Positions 54,721 through 63,514 of a DNA stretch of 64,000 bases are shown piece by piece; the first letter of the stretch is position 1; each line of letters begins with the position of its first letter. The translations under genes and the position numbers were made by a program. The notes beneath the pieces were generated by a model. That model ran no database searches. It had not been told where the DNA came from and was given only the letters and a program-made list of their open reading frames with translations. Source of the stretch: Mesorhizobium sp. M4B.F.Ca.ET.058.02.1.1 (GTDB lineage Bacteria > Pseudomonadota > Alphaproteobacteria > Rhizobiales > Rhizobiaceae); the NCBI RefSeq assembly GCF_003952505.1, contig NZ_CP034450.1:2232001-2296000 (forward strand), in the 5' to 3' direction.

Positions 54721-55998
54721 ATGAAAAAGAATTTTGAGGAACTATACAAGGCTTTCGAGGATCGCTTTCGCGGTTCGAGGGAACTCGTCAAGGAACGGCT
54801 GAAGGTCTACCAACCCCTTTTGGCGCAAGTGCCGCGACAGGCGGAAGGGCCGTGCCTCGCGATCGATCTCGGCTGCGGGCGCGGCGAGTGGCTGGAGGTG
54901 CTTGGCGAGGCCGGGCTGGAAGCGGTTGGCGTGGATACGAACGCGCGCATGGCGCAGGAAGCCACCGACCGTGGCCACAAGATCGAACTGCAGGACGCGC
55001 TCGAATATCTCGGCGGCAGGCCGGATAGCAGCGTTGCGGTCGTTTCGGCATTCCACATGGTCGAGCATGTGCCGACCGACTATCTGATAGAGCTGCTGGA
55101 TGAATGCCGCAGAGTGCTGATCGACGACGGCCTGCTGATCCTGGAAACGCCCAACCCGGAAAACATCTCGGTCGGCACGCATACTTTCCATCTCGACCCA
55201 ACGCACAAAAGCCCGCTGCCACCGGCTCTGCTCGAATTCCTGGTGGGACAGGCCGGCTTCGCCGAAACAGCGATCCTCAGGCTGAACGGCGCGCCGATGA
55301 TCGAGGCAGGGCCGATCGAGCGCAGCCTTCATCTCATGTTCGAGGTGGCGCGCGACTATGCCTGCCTGGCAAGAAAGCGTGCGGCGGAGGGATCCGAGGC
55401 CCTCGCGGCATTTGTAGGAACCGCAACGCAGCAGCCGCCCGCCGACATGGCACAGATCAAGCAGTGGCTCCGTTCGGCCGATGACGAGATCGTCAGCTTG
55501 TCGGACGGCTTCAAGGCGACGATGGCCTCGACTGCGCAGCAAATTCAGCAACTGACCGACAATCTCGCCGCCCAGTCGGAGATGATGCGTGCGGGAAATA
55601 CGGCGCTCACGAACACGGTTGCCGCTCTCGGCAAGCAACTGAAGGACATCATCAAGGACAGGGCCGTGACCGCGCGCGACGCGGAGATCGAGCGTCTTCG
55701 CCAACAAATTGCCGAGCAGGAAATCGCGAGCAGGGAGCAGGTCGGCTCCAAGGAAGCCTCCATCCAGGAACGGGACGCCGAAATCGCCCGCTTGCGTGAC
55801 AGGGAGACGGGGCTTGCCGAACAGGTCGAGCAACTGTCGAGCCTGACGGATGCCTTCAGGAATTCGACGTCGTGGAGACTTGCGGCTCCCTTGCGGGGGA
55901 TGAAGCAGCTGTACCGTACAGTTCTCGGGCAGCCGAGGGACCATGCCTTTCCCGGCGCCCCCTTCGCCGACCCGCCAGGGCAAACGCCAGGCTCGTGA
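54721..55998 (+). CDS. SAM methyltransferase with long C-terminal coiled coil (WbdD-like without kinase)
   Basis: 425 residues. The N-terminal class I methyltransferase (about 20-200) has CLAIDLGCGRGEWLEV (SAM motif I, 46-60) and AFHMVEHVPTDYLIELLDEC (about 110-129). From about 245 to 380 heptad-like, Gln/Glu/Arg-rich sequence indicates a coiled coil (QQIQQLTDNLA, DAEIERLRQQIAEQEIASRE, DAEIARLRDRET). The tail NSTSWRLAAPLRGMKQLYR (381-399) is an amphipathic segment common in LPS glycosyltransferases. E. coli WbdD joins methyltransferase, kinase and coiled coil to cap O8/O9a chains and measure their length; here the kinase is missing. It overlaps the next ORF (TGATG). Confidence 0.82.
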   Translation: MKKNFEELYKAFEDRFRGSRELVKERLKVYQPLLAQVPRQAEGPCLAIDLGCGRGEWLEVLGEAGLEAVGVDTNARMAQEATDRGHKIELQDALEYLGGRPDSSVAVVSAFHMVEHVPTDYLIELLDECRRVLIDDGLLILETPNPENISVGTHTFHLDPTHKSPLPPALLEFLVGQAGFAETAILRLNGAPMIEAGPIERSLHLMFEVARDYACLARKRAAEGSEALAAFVGTATQQPPADMAQIKQWLRSADDEIVSLSDGFKATMASTAQQIQQLTDNLAAQSEMMRAGNTALTNTVAALGKQLKDIIKDRAVTARDAEIERLRQQIAEQEIASREQVGSKEASIQERDAEIARLRDRETGLAEQVEQLSSLTDAFRNSTSWRLAAPLRGMKQLYRTVLGQPRDHAFPGAPFADPPGQTPGS

Positions 55999-56213
55999 TG
56001 CAACATGGCCTGCTGTGGTTGCGCCGAAGGCCGCGCGCCGCCGCGTTCGTGCAGCGCATGGTCAGAATTGCCCCGCCGCTCGAGCGCCGCCTGCTGACCT
56101 TCGCCCGCACCAATGGAGGCTTGGTGACCATAGACACAGGCTGGACGCTCGAACCCGATCCCGCTGTCCTGCAGGCCTGGAGCAAGCGTCTCAGCTCCGG
56201 AATGTCGACATGA
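55998..56213 (+). CDS. 71-residue translationally coupled small protein
   Basis: Begins at ATG 55998, overlapping the methyltransferase stop by one base (TGATG), and ends with ATGA overlap into the glycosyltransferase. Such tight coupling on both sides supports a real gene. The sequence is basic and hydrophobic (HGLLWLRRRPRAAAFVQRMV, then APPLERRLLTFAR), with a less basic tail ending SSGMST. The PLERRLLTFAR piece is reminiscent of amphipathic tails on GT and methyltransferase proteins. No domain is recognised. It could be a membrane-associated linker or partner for one of its neighbours. Confidence 0.6.
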   Translation: MQHGLLWLRRRPRAAAFVQRMVRIAPPLERRLLTFARTNGGLVTIDTGWTLEPDPAVLQAWSKRLSSGMST

Positions 56214-59083
56214 CCAGCGAGCCATTGAAGCTGTGGATCGACGGCCAGTGCCTGCAGACGCATAGCCGGATGCGCGGCATTGGACGCTACGTCCTGGATC
56301 TGCTGCGCAGTCTTTCCACCCATGAGAACGACATCGAACTGCAGGTCTCGCTCAATGCCGCGATGGCCGATAGCGCAATGGCCGCGCGGTCGCTGCTTGC
56401 GGACATCGTTCCGGCGGAGCGTATTCACGTCTGGCACGGGAAAGCCGAGGGGGGCGAAGCCGACTTCGGATTCACGCCATGGCGCAAGCGCAGCGAAATA
56501 GCCCTTGTCCACCACGTCAATCAACTCAATCCGGACGTCGCCCTCTCCGCCAGTCCTTTCGAGGGTGCCCTGGACCCCGCGGTTCCCTACCTCGGCGGCC
56601 CCCTGGCGACAGTCAGAACGGCGGCCATATTCTATGACGCGATCCCGTTCCGGTTTCCCGACAAATATATGCGGGACCCCCGCCGGCAGGAATATTTCAA
56701 TCGCCGCCTCTCCAGCTACAGGGACTTCGATCTCGCTTTCACGATTTCCGATTTTTCTTCCGGCGAATTGCGTCATTTCGTCAATACGACAAACGACCTG
56801 TACATCGGGACCGGAATATCGAACAGGTTCGTCGAGCTGATCGACGACAGCACGGAGCGCAACGATATCGCGGGCGAATACCTCCTTTACGTGGGCGGAT
56901 TCGACTGGCGCAAGAACATCGCCATCGTTCCGGCCGCCTTGTGCATGATCTCCAAACCGTTGCGGGAAAAGCTGAAGTTCGTCATCGCCGGCGACGTCGG
57001 GCCTGTCGAGGAAGGCGAGTTGCGCAACGTATGGGCATCCTGTGGTTTGCCGGCCGACGGGATCGTGTTTGCCGGCGCGGTCGATGACCGCACGCTGGTT
57101 GGCCTCTACAAGGAGGCTCTTGCCCTGGTGCAACCCTCCTTCATGGAGGGTTTCGGACTGACGGCGCTGGAAGCGATCGCCTGCGGAACACCCGCGATAG
57201 CGGCCAGGGCCGGCGCGCTTCCGGAAATCGTCGGGGATGACGCGCTGCTCTTCGATCCCGCATCGCCCTCGGACCTCGCCGAAAAGATCGAAGCCGTCGC
57301 TGTAGGCAAGCCCAACACGCGCAAACTGAAGGAGCTGGCGCGGGACAGGATAGACGCTTTCAGCTGGAGCCGGGTTTCGGAGCGTGTCGTTGAGGGTCTG
57401 CGAGGCCTGGAACGTCGACCGGCACCGCCGCCGCGGTTCGGATTGGTCGAGGCACTCGCGGTCAGGAAAGATGAAGAGCGGGACGTCGCGACCTTGATGG
57501 CGCTCGCCGAGCCCGAACTCATCAGGCCGAGGCTGCTGGTGGATGCGAGCTCGACACTGATCGACGACGGCAAGAGCGGCATTCAACGGGTCGTTCGGCG
57601 GATCTGCGAAAACATGTTTCCGCGCCGAGCGAAGAACGAGGGCAAGTACATCTCGTTCTGTGACGACGAATCCGGTTGGTATTTCGCCCGGGAGTGGACC
57701 GGACGGGCGCCGCCCAAGCAGCCGTCAACCAGACTCCTGCCCCAGGCCGGCGATACGATCCTGATGCTGGACAGTTCGTGGATCTACCACACGCTGCATC
57801 CGGCATTCCTTCGCCCGGCCCTGATCAAGGGCGGCGAAGTCATTTCCTGTCTTTATGACACGGTTCCCCTGCGCTCGGCCGCCTTTTGCCATGAGGGCAT
57901 GCCGCCCGCCTTCAGCGCATGGTTTCAGACGGCGCTGGCCTATTCGACGGGCTTTGTCTGCATCTCGCGCGCGGTCGCCGACGAATTGCTGGATCTGCTC
58001 GCGGGCATCCGGTTCCCGCGCCCGATGAAAGTCGGCTACTGGCAGCTTGGCGCGGACTTCGCCAAGGGGCCGACCGCATCCAAGCCGGCGCGCGCGAGCA
58101 CAGGCGCGATGCGCCCCCGTTTCCTGATGGTCGGAACGCTGGAGCCGCGCAAAGGCCATCGCGTTGCGCTGGATGCCTTCGAGGCGTTGTGGGCCGACGG
58201 TTTTGACATCGAACTGATCATCGTCGGGAAAACCGGGTGGGGAACGGCGTATCTCGACGACCGCATCAGGCGCCATGCGGAGTTCGGCAAGCGCCTGCAT
58301 CTGCACTCACAGGTCGACGATGGCGACCTGGCCACGCTTTACACTGGTTGCGACGCGCTGATCGCGGCCTCCTTCGCCGAAGGTTTCGGCCTGCCCATCG
58401 TCGAGGCGGGCCATTTCGGCAAGCCGGTGATAGCCAGCGACATTCCGGTGTTCCGGGAGGTGGGCAAGGGCGCGGCCGCCGCGTCCTTCTTCGAAGCCGG
58501 CTCTGCCGCCGCACTTGGCGTGGCGGTCAAGGACTTCCTGAACAGCACAGCCACGGCCAAGACCGGCGATGCCTCGTGGCCAACCTGGTCCGAGAGCGCC
58601 ACACAGCTCGAAGATGTGGTCGTCGGGCAGAAATGGTACAAGCTCTACGAGCCGAAGGATCCAAGACCCCTCGCCCTGCGGACCGATCTCGGCACCACGC
58701 GGGTTATGGCGCCCCTCGAGGAAGAACAGCGCGCTCACCGTCTGGAGTTCGTGGAGGGCCCCTGCGCGACCGATGACGGCGCCGCGTTGAAGATCGTCGT
58801 CAATGTGACCAACCTCTCCGACACGGTCTGGTCGAGTCTCTGCGCAGCCGACGGACAGCTAGGCGTCACGCTGAGCTACCACGCGCTCGACGCTGCCGGC
58901 CAGTCAATCCAGTACAACAACGCGCGCACCAATATCCCGTTCGTTCTGGTGCCGGGCGACACGATCTACCTGGCTGTGAATGTACCGATGTCGCTGAAAA
59001 ACAGCGGCACCGAATTCGTCGAAATTGAACTCGTCCAGGAGGGAAACTGTTGGTTCGGCAACCCTCTTCGCGTGGCGTTGTAG
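56210..59083 (+). CDS. double GT4 glycosyltransferase with C-terminal beta-sandwich-like domain, probable O-antigen polymerising enzyme
   Basis: 957 residues. The first GT4 unit (about 1-420) has RMRGIGRYVLDLLR, YVGGFDWRKNIAIVP (about 226) and EGFGLTALEAIACGTPAIAA (about 312, with the E-x7-E donor motif). The second (about 440-820) has LLVDASSTLIDDGKSGIQRV, FLMVGTLEPRKGHRVALDAF (about 637) and EGFGLPIVEAGHFGKPVIAS (about 723). A last domain (about 844-957) has VVNVTNLSDTVWSS, LSYHALDAAG, RTNIPFVLVPGD and GNCWFGNPLRVAL, like the Ig-like NxRT...PG...WF modules seen in polysaccharide enzymes. Its paired GT4 layout resembles WbdA-type O-chain polymerases. ATG 56210 overlaps the preceding stop by 4 nt. 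GDP-D-rhamnose is the likely donor. Confidence 0.85.
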   Translation: MTSEPLKLWIDGQCLQTHSRMRGIGRYVLDLLRSLSTHENDIELQVSLNAAMADSAMAARSLLADIVPAERIHVWHGKAEGGEADFGFTPWRKRSEIALVHHVNQLNPDVALSASPFEGALDPAVPYLGGPLATVRTAAIFYDAIPFRFPDKYMRDPRRQEYFNRRLSSYRDFDLAFTISDFSSGELRHFVNTTNDLYIGTGISNRFVELIDDSTERNDIAGEYLLYVGGFDWRKNIAIVPAALCMISKPLREKLKFVIAGDVGPVEEGELRNVWASCGLPADGIVFAGAVDDRTLVGLYKEALALVQPSFMEGFGLTALEAIACGTPAIAARAGALPEIVGDDALLFDPASPSDLAEKIEAVAVGKPNTRKLKELARDRIDAFSWSRVSERVVEGLRGLERRPAPPPRFGLVEALAVRKDEERDVATLMALAEPELIRPRLLVDASSTLIDDGKSGIQRVVRRICENMFPRRAKNEGKYISFCDDESGWYFAREWTGRAPPKQPSTRLLPQAGDTILMLDSSWIYHTLHPAFLRPALIKGGEVISCLYDTVPLRSAAFCHEGMPPAFSAWFQTALAYSTGFVCISRAVADELLDLLAGIRFPRPMKVGYWQLGADFAKGPTASKPARASTGAMRPRFLMVGTLEPRKGHRVALDAFEALWADGFDIELIIVGKTGWGTAYLDDRIRRHAEFGKRLHLHSQVDDGDLATLYTGCDALIAASFAEGFGLPIVEAGHFGKPVIASDIPVFREVGKGAAAASFFEAGSAAALGVAVKDFLNSTATAKTGDASWPTWSESATQLEDVVVGQKWYKLYEPKDPRPLALRTDLGTTRVMAPLEEEQRAHRLEFVEGPCATDDGAALKIVVNVTNLSDTVWSSLCAADGQLGVTLSYHALDAAGQSIQYNNARTNIPFVLVPGDTIYLAVNVPMSLKNSGTEFVEIELVQEGNCWFGNPLRVAL

Positions 59084-59283
59084 TCGGCTCACAACCACCA
59101 ACCTCGGTCAGCACGATCATTCTGCAGGTCACTTGTTTGTCGGCCCCAGCCAACGGCAGCCAACAGCGTCGAGACGGATAACTTTGCGGCCCCTGAGGGT
59201 TGGCTGGCGCCTGTCATTGTGTTGGCTGGTCGTTCATGCCATTCGAAAATGGTGACCCGGAAAGCGGAGTGGCTACAGAGCAC

Positions 59284-61467
59284 ATGTCGAACAGTCTGAA
59301 AACCCTGCTGGCGGGAGTTACCCTTTTTCCGCTGGTCCTTGTCGCCAATGGCGCAATTCCTGGCTACATGAGCCCGACTGCGGGACAGGCGTTCTGGCTT
59401 CTCGGGTTCTCGAAGTCGTTCGTAAATTTCGGATCTTTGCATGCTCACAATTTCGGGCTTCCGCAGCCGGCAGCGATATCCTTCGGGATGTCAGCCGCAC
59501 TTCCTGCGGCAGTGTTGTTAAAAGCAGGCGCGTCGCCAGCCAACGCCTATGCGGCGGTGTTCGCCATGTGGCTTGCGATAGCCTTTGCGGGTGCATTCTG
59601 GTTCGCTAGGTACATCGAGGCGGGACGACCGGCCTCGCTGCTCAGTGCCTTGATATGGTGCACATTCCCAATCGTCTGGCAGCATAATGGCTACTCGGCG
59701 GTGGCGCTCGGAATTGCCTTGCTGCCCCTCTATTATCTTGCCGCGATAGCGGTTTTGATCGGTCGGCTCTCTGCTTGGTCGTGCCTGGCCTTTGTTGGTG
59801 CTGCTTTCGTGGCGGTGTTCATGGACGGCTATACGTTCATGATGTTCGCTTCTGGCACCGCTTTGATGCTTGGGTGCACACTTGCCAGCCGTCGTCACAA
59901 TCTGAAGATGGACCTGCTGTACCGCGCCCTCATCATCGCGTTCGCGTTTGGAGCATCCTACGTGGCCTACTCCTTTTACGAGGGAACTCCGACATTCGCC
60001 ACGGAACAGATTGATGGTTTTCGAGGATGGGGCGCGAACCTGGAATTCTTCTTTGTGCCGACATATGGCGTATTGGCGATCCCTGACGTGCTCGGTCTTA
60101 GCGCAGCGCGGGCGCAGGATAACTATTTCGGAGATGCATCGACGTTCGTTTCGACGTTCTGCGCTGGGATCATGATGGTAGCGCTCTACGGTGCGCTCAC
60201 GCTCAAGGGGAGAAAACTCTTCCTGCTGGCCTTTGGGCTGATGGCCATAGCTGGGTTCTATATGGCGCTTGGCCCAACTGTTAAATTTTTGACTTATCGG
60301 CCTGCGGACGCCAGTCAACTGATGCCCGCTTTGTATGGTTGGTTTGAAACCGGAAATGCGTGGATTTCAGAATATCTACCCGGATTCAAGATCATGCGAG
60401 CCAGCTATCGCTGGACGGCTCTCGGAATGTTCGGGTGCTGGGCTATCTTTGTGCTGATGCTGGCAAGCGAGAAGTTGTCAATGAACGCTCGCGCCGCTCT
60501 GCTGCTGATTTTGCTGGTCTTCAACATCCCCAGCAATACGCAACTGGATGAATACAGGCACTTCCGAAACGTCGTCAACGACTTGACGGATGAAATCGCG
60601 TCATGGAAACCGCACTTTCACAAGGGCGAGAGGGTGGCGTTTCTGCCGTACGGCAATGACTTCCTAATCAACTACATCGCAAGCGAACTGGACATTCGAG
60701 CCTACAATGTGGGGGGAGATAAGAACCTTGCATACGCCATTGGCAACTGGCCTCGAGAGATGACCGACTTTGAGCAAGGCAAGGTAGCGCCTGAGTTCGC
60801 GATGAGAGTGAGGGCCTTTCTTGAGAGCGGCAAAGTCGATGCCGTCGTCCTCCCATACATCAATCTGCTTTGGGCGGCTCATGATTGGCCTGCACCTGAT
60901 GAGCGAGAAAAGGAGCTTTCCCCCATCGCCATGGCACTAGACGCCGAGGACAGATACGATGTGGATTTAATGCCGCATTACGCTGTCGTCCGCCTTGCGC
61001 ACGGACTCGACCCGGCTGGCACTTTGTCGGTGTGGAATGCGATGCCTCCAATCGATCTTGGCAAGCCGGCAAATTTCGTGAGTGGAGAGATTGGCGAAAG
61101 CTTTCTCGTCGGACGCGGTTGGTACCGGCCCGAACCTCTTGGGACCTGGTCTCGCGAGAAGCAGGCATCAATTTTGGTCGACGTGACAGACATTCCGGAC
61201 GGTGGGAAATTGAGCGTTAGGTTTTCGGTCTTCGCGCCGGGAGATGCCTGCACAAAGGTGGAAATTCGCAGCGGGACGACTGTAATGTTGGATCACAAAT
61301 ATTGTGGTGTTTCCGGCATGATCTCCGTCGACCTTCCGGCAACTGGTTTCGCGAACAATGGTCAATTGGATTTCCTTGTTGACCAGTTGCGCTCACCTTC
61401 TGCATATGGGAGTGGCGATACTCGAACGCTCGGCGTTCTTCTTCAATCTTTGGCTGTGGTCAAGTAG
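59284..61467 (+). CDS. large polytopic membrane protein, GT-C-like, with C-terminal beta domain
   Basis: 727 residues from ATG 59284. About 11-12 hydrophobic segments occupy the first 440 residues (e.g. LAGVTLFPLVLVANGAI, ALPAAVLLKAGASPANAYAA), in the manner of GT-C or DUF-type sugar transferase membrane proteins. A soluble region follows (about 445-600), then a terminal module (about 604-727) with GWYRPEPLGTWSREKQASI and YGSGDTRTLGVLLQSLAVVK that is related to the end of the GT at 52813-54327. Third codon positions are visibly richer in A/T than in neighbouring genes, suggesting acquisition by transfer. The 200-nt gap before it holds no clear signal. Function is inferred only as surface glycan assembly. 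Confidence 0.7.
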   Translation: MSNSLKTLLAGVTLFPLVLVANGAIPGYMSPTAGQAFWLLGFSKSFVNFGSLHAHNFGLPQPAAISFGMSAALPAAVLLKAGASPANAYAAVFAMWLAIAFAGAFWFARYIEAGRPASLLSALIWCTFPIVWQHNGYSAVALGIALLPLYYLAAIAVLIGRLSAWSCLAFVGAAFVAVFMDGYTFMMFASGTALMLGCTLASRRHNLKMDLLYRALIIAFAFGASYVAYSFYEGTPTFATEQIDGFRGWGANLEFFFVPTYGVLAIPDVLGLSAARAQDNYFGDASTFVSTFCAGIMMVALYGALTLKGRKLFLLAFGLMAIAGFYMALGPTVKFLTYRPADASQLMPALYGWFETGNAWISEYLPGFKIMRASYRWTALGMFGCWAIFVLMLASEKLSMNARAALLLILLVFNIPSNTQLDEYRHFRNVVNDLTDEIASWKPHFHKGERVAFLPYGNDFLINYIASELDIRAYNVGGDKNLAYAIGNWPREMTDFEQGKVAPEFAMRVRAFLESGKVDAVVLPYINLLWAAHDWPAPDEREKELSPIAMALDAEDRYDVDLMPHYAVVRLAHGLDPAGTLSVWNAMPPIDLGKPANFVSGEIGESFLVGRGWYRPEPLGTWSREKQASILVDVTDIPDGGKLSVRFSVFAPGDACTKVEIRSGTTVMLDHKYCGVSGMISVDLPATGFANNGQLDFLVDQLRSPSAYGSGDTRTLGVLLQSLAVVK

Positions 61468-61599
61468 GCATGTCTCTGCGATCGCAGTGGATATCTAAGA
61501 AGGTTGGATATTTCCGAGTCGCTTGCCCAGACTGTTGAACCTGTTGTCTGGCCGAATCTGTCGCACCTATGCGCGCATTTCGAATCGGGAAAGCGCGAT

Positions 61600-62607
61600 C
61601 TAGCCTCTAGCAGGGCTTAGCCAGCCTTGTACGCCATCGACTGAAATCTGCGGGCACCCCTCGACCAGCCGAATAATTGCCGGGCGCTCCATCTCAAGTT
61701 TCCAACCATGGCTCAGGAGGATGCTCATGATCCGTCCCTCGATCTGGCGGGAATGTGTGCCGATGACGATGTAGCGGACAAATCTGTTGAGGTCGGCAAT
61801 GGCGGCATCGATAAAGTCGGCTTCGCCGCCCTGGATATCGATGTGCAGGAGATCAACCGGCTCGTCGCTGACGATCTCGGCCAATGAGAAGGCGGAAAGT
61901 TGCTGATATTGCCCGGACGCTGAGGCCTCCTTGATCTGTGCTGCGGTCGCACTCAGGATCGGCTCCGAGCCCCAGGACGCCCCGGCATTTTCGACGACCG
62001 GAAAGAGTGCCACGCCCTTTTCAGGGGCTGCGACACCGTGGATGATACGGAACTCATTGCCGGAGAAGCCATTGGCCGCCATCGCTTCGTGGGCATAGGC
62101 GACGTGCTCGCTGTCGCCTTCGATGCCGATCAGTTCGACGGCGAGTGCCCTGTTGCGGGCTGCAACCCCGGTATTGTTCAGCCAACACCCCCAGCCACAC
62201 CCCAACTCCACCACACGGAAGCGTCCTGAAGCCAAATCAACGGCCCTGAGCGCTGCCGCCCATTCCGCAATGTCGGCATGCCAATTGGCAGGGATCGGTA
62301 TCGGCTCGATGGTGCCGGCTTTGCCATCGAGAATGCCAGGGAAAAACCTAGGGGCAACTCTGACGCCGAGAAAGTTCGTGACGTAAGACGGATCCGCGGT
62401 CAGAGCGTTCCGAGCGTGATTGTTGATAGTGCCGATGGCATCGAAGCTACAGTTGTAGTGAAAGAATACGCTACCTGGTCCCGGCTGCTCGGACGTTTGC
62501 AACCGCTCGTTTTCCCGGCGCAGGATGTCGCGCTCCGCCAAAAGATTGTCCCGATCCTGCCACAACCTCTTGATCTGCGGTATCTTGAGTGCCGCGGCTT
62601 TGAGCAT
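61600..62607 (-). CDS. FkbM-like SAM methyltransferase
   Basis: 335 residues. A short N-terminal coiled segment (QDRDNLLAERDILRRENERL, about residues 17-36) precedes a methyltransferase domain. The domain has FRVVELGCGWGCWLNNTGVA, VELIGIEGDSEHVAYAHEAM and the FkbM-type acidic motif DLLHIDIQGGEADFIDAAIA. FkbM-family enzymes O-methylate sugars and other glycan groups; in rhizobia they often accompany polysaccharide genes. ATG 62607 has GGGGAG upstream. It is on the minus strand, downstream of the UPF0104 protein gene by 26 nt. Confidence 0.83.
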   Translation of the reverse strand: MLKAAALKIPQIKRLWQDRDNLLAERDILRRENERLQTSEQPGPGSVFFHYNCSFDAIGTINNHARNALTADPSYVTNFLGVRVAPRFFPGILDGKAGTIEPIPIPANWHADIAEWAAALRAVDLASGRFRVVELGCGWGCWLNNTGVAARNRALAVELIGIEGDSEHVAYAHEAMAANGFSGNEFRIIHGVAAPEKGVALFPVVENAGASWGSEPILSATAAQIKEASASGQYQQLSAFSLAEIVSDEPVDLLHIDIQGGEADFIDAAIADLNRFVRYIVIGTHSRQIEGRIMSILLSHGWKLEMERPAIIRLVEGCPQISVDGVQGWLSPARG

Positions 62608-62633
62608 GTCGTCTCCCCTATTCAGTTGCGCCT

Positions 62634-63512
62634 TCAGCGTTGGTCATCAGCTATCCGACAAAATCTGCCGGCGATCAGTCCGCCGGAAAAGAAGAGAAGA
62701 TCGCCGAGGATGGTGACCACCCGCCCGATCACCACCGCTAGCAGGATGACCGCACCGGAACCGAAGCCTCCAAGCAAAAACAGCAGAACCGCTTCCCTGA
62801 CGCCGATACCGGCCGGCGCGCCCGGCGTCACCATGCCCAACAGCCACGCCAGCACATAGGCGCCGGCAATCGCCGGATGCAACCCGAATTCGCCGGAGCC
62901 GCCAGCAAGATCAAAGACCAGGGCAAAAACCAAGCCCGAAAGCGCGAGAAAGGCGACATAGAAGATAGCCGCCATGCCAAAGTCCGGACCGGCAAAGGTG
63001 ACCAGCCAAAGCGCGCTGGCCATCGCCACGATGAAAGAGGTCCAGCCGAGCCATGCCGGTGCGCTGGGTGCGATCAGCGGTAGCACAAGCGGAAAAAAGA
63101 GGGCTCCGCCGATAGTGAGAAAGGCCAGTTCGTAGACAGTTGATTTGGCGAGCGGACCGTTGCCGATACCGGCAGCCACACCGATAGCCTGCCGACCCGC
63201 AAATTGGAAAATGTTACCGGGAACATATTTAGCGAATTGCGAGATCGCGTAGGCGTGAATCGCCCAAGATCGCGAAACCGGTGTCTGGAGATGGTGCAAC
63301 AGCTTCTGCCAGCCGAGAGCCAGCAACAGGTTCGACGCGCCATATAAACCAGCCAGGGCTGCAATTGCGAGATAGCCGCCGGCTCCCAGTCTTCGGAAAT
63401 CGATCTCACCGGCGTAGCCTTGAAGCCTGATCCCGACGAAGAGGACACCGGCCAATCCCAAGAGAGCTCCCGTGCGATTGAGCCAGGTCTTGGCGCCCGG
63501 GCCGAGCGCCAT
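62634..63512 (-). CDS. UPF0104/LPG-synthase-TM-type integral membrane protein
   Basis: About 7-8 hydrophobic segments. SQFAKYVPGNIFQFAGRQAI (about residue 92-111) and GAPAGIGVREAVLLFLLGGF are landmarks of the flippase-like membrane family related to the MprF membrane domain. ATG 63512 (292 residues) lies 2 nt after the stop of the upstream methyltransferase gene; a GTG at 63554 would overlap that gene. The family is poorly characterised; members are thought to move or modify lipids. The three minus-strand genes here look like one operon. Confidence 0.82.
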   Translation of the reverse strand: MALGPGAKTWLNRTGALLGLAGVLFVGIRLQGYAGEIDFRRLGAGGYLAIAALAGLYGASNLLLALGWQKLLHHLQTPVSRSWAIHAYAISQFAKYVPGNIFQFAGRQAIGVAAGIGNGPLAKSTVYELAFLTIGGALFFPLVLPLIAPSAPAWLGWTSFIVAMASALWLVTFAGPDFGMAAIFYVAFLALSGLVFALVFDLAGGSGEFGLHPAIAGAYVLAWLLGMVTPGAPAGIGVREAVLLFLLGGFGSGAVILLAVVIGRVVTILGDLLFFSGGLIAGRFCRIADDQR

Positions 63513-63514
63513 CG

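Noticed and set aside
54227..54724. Plus-strand frame ending with ATGA overlap into the methyltransferase gene
   Set aside because: Its first 100 nt are antisense to the glycosyltransferase start, the composition is not gene-like and no domain is seen. The overlap is probably chance; I list the gap as intergenic.
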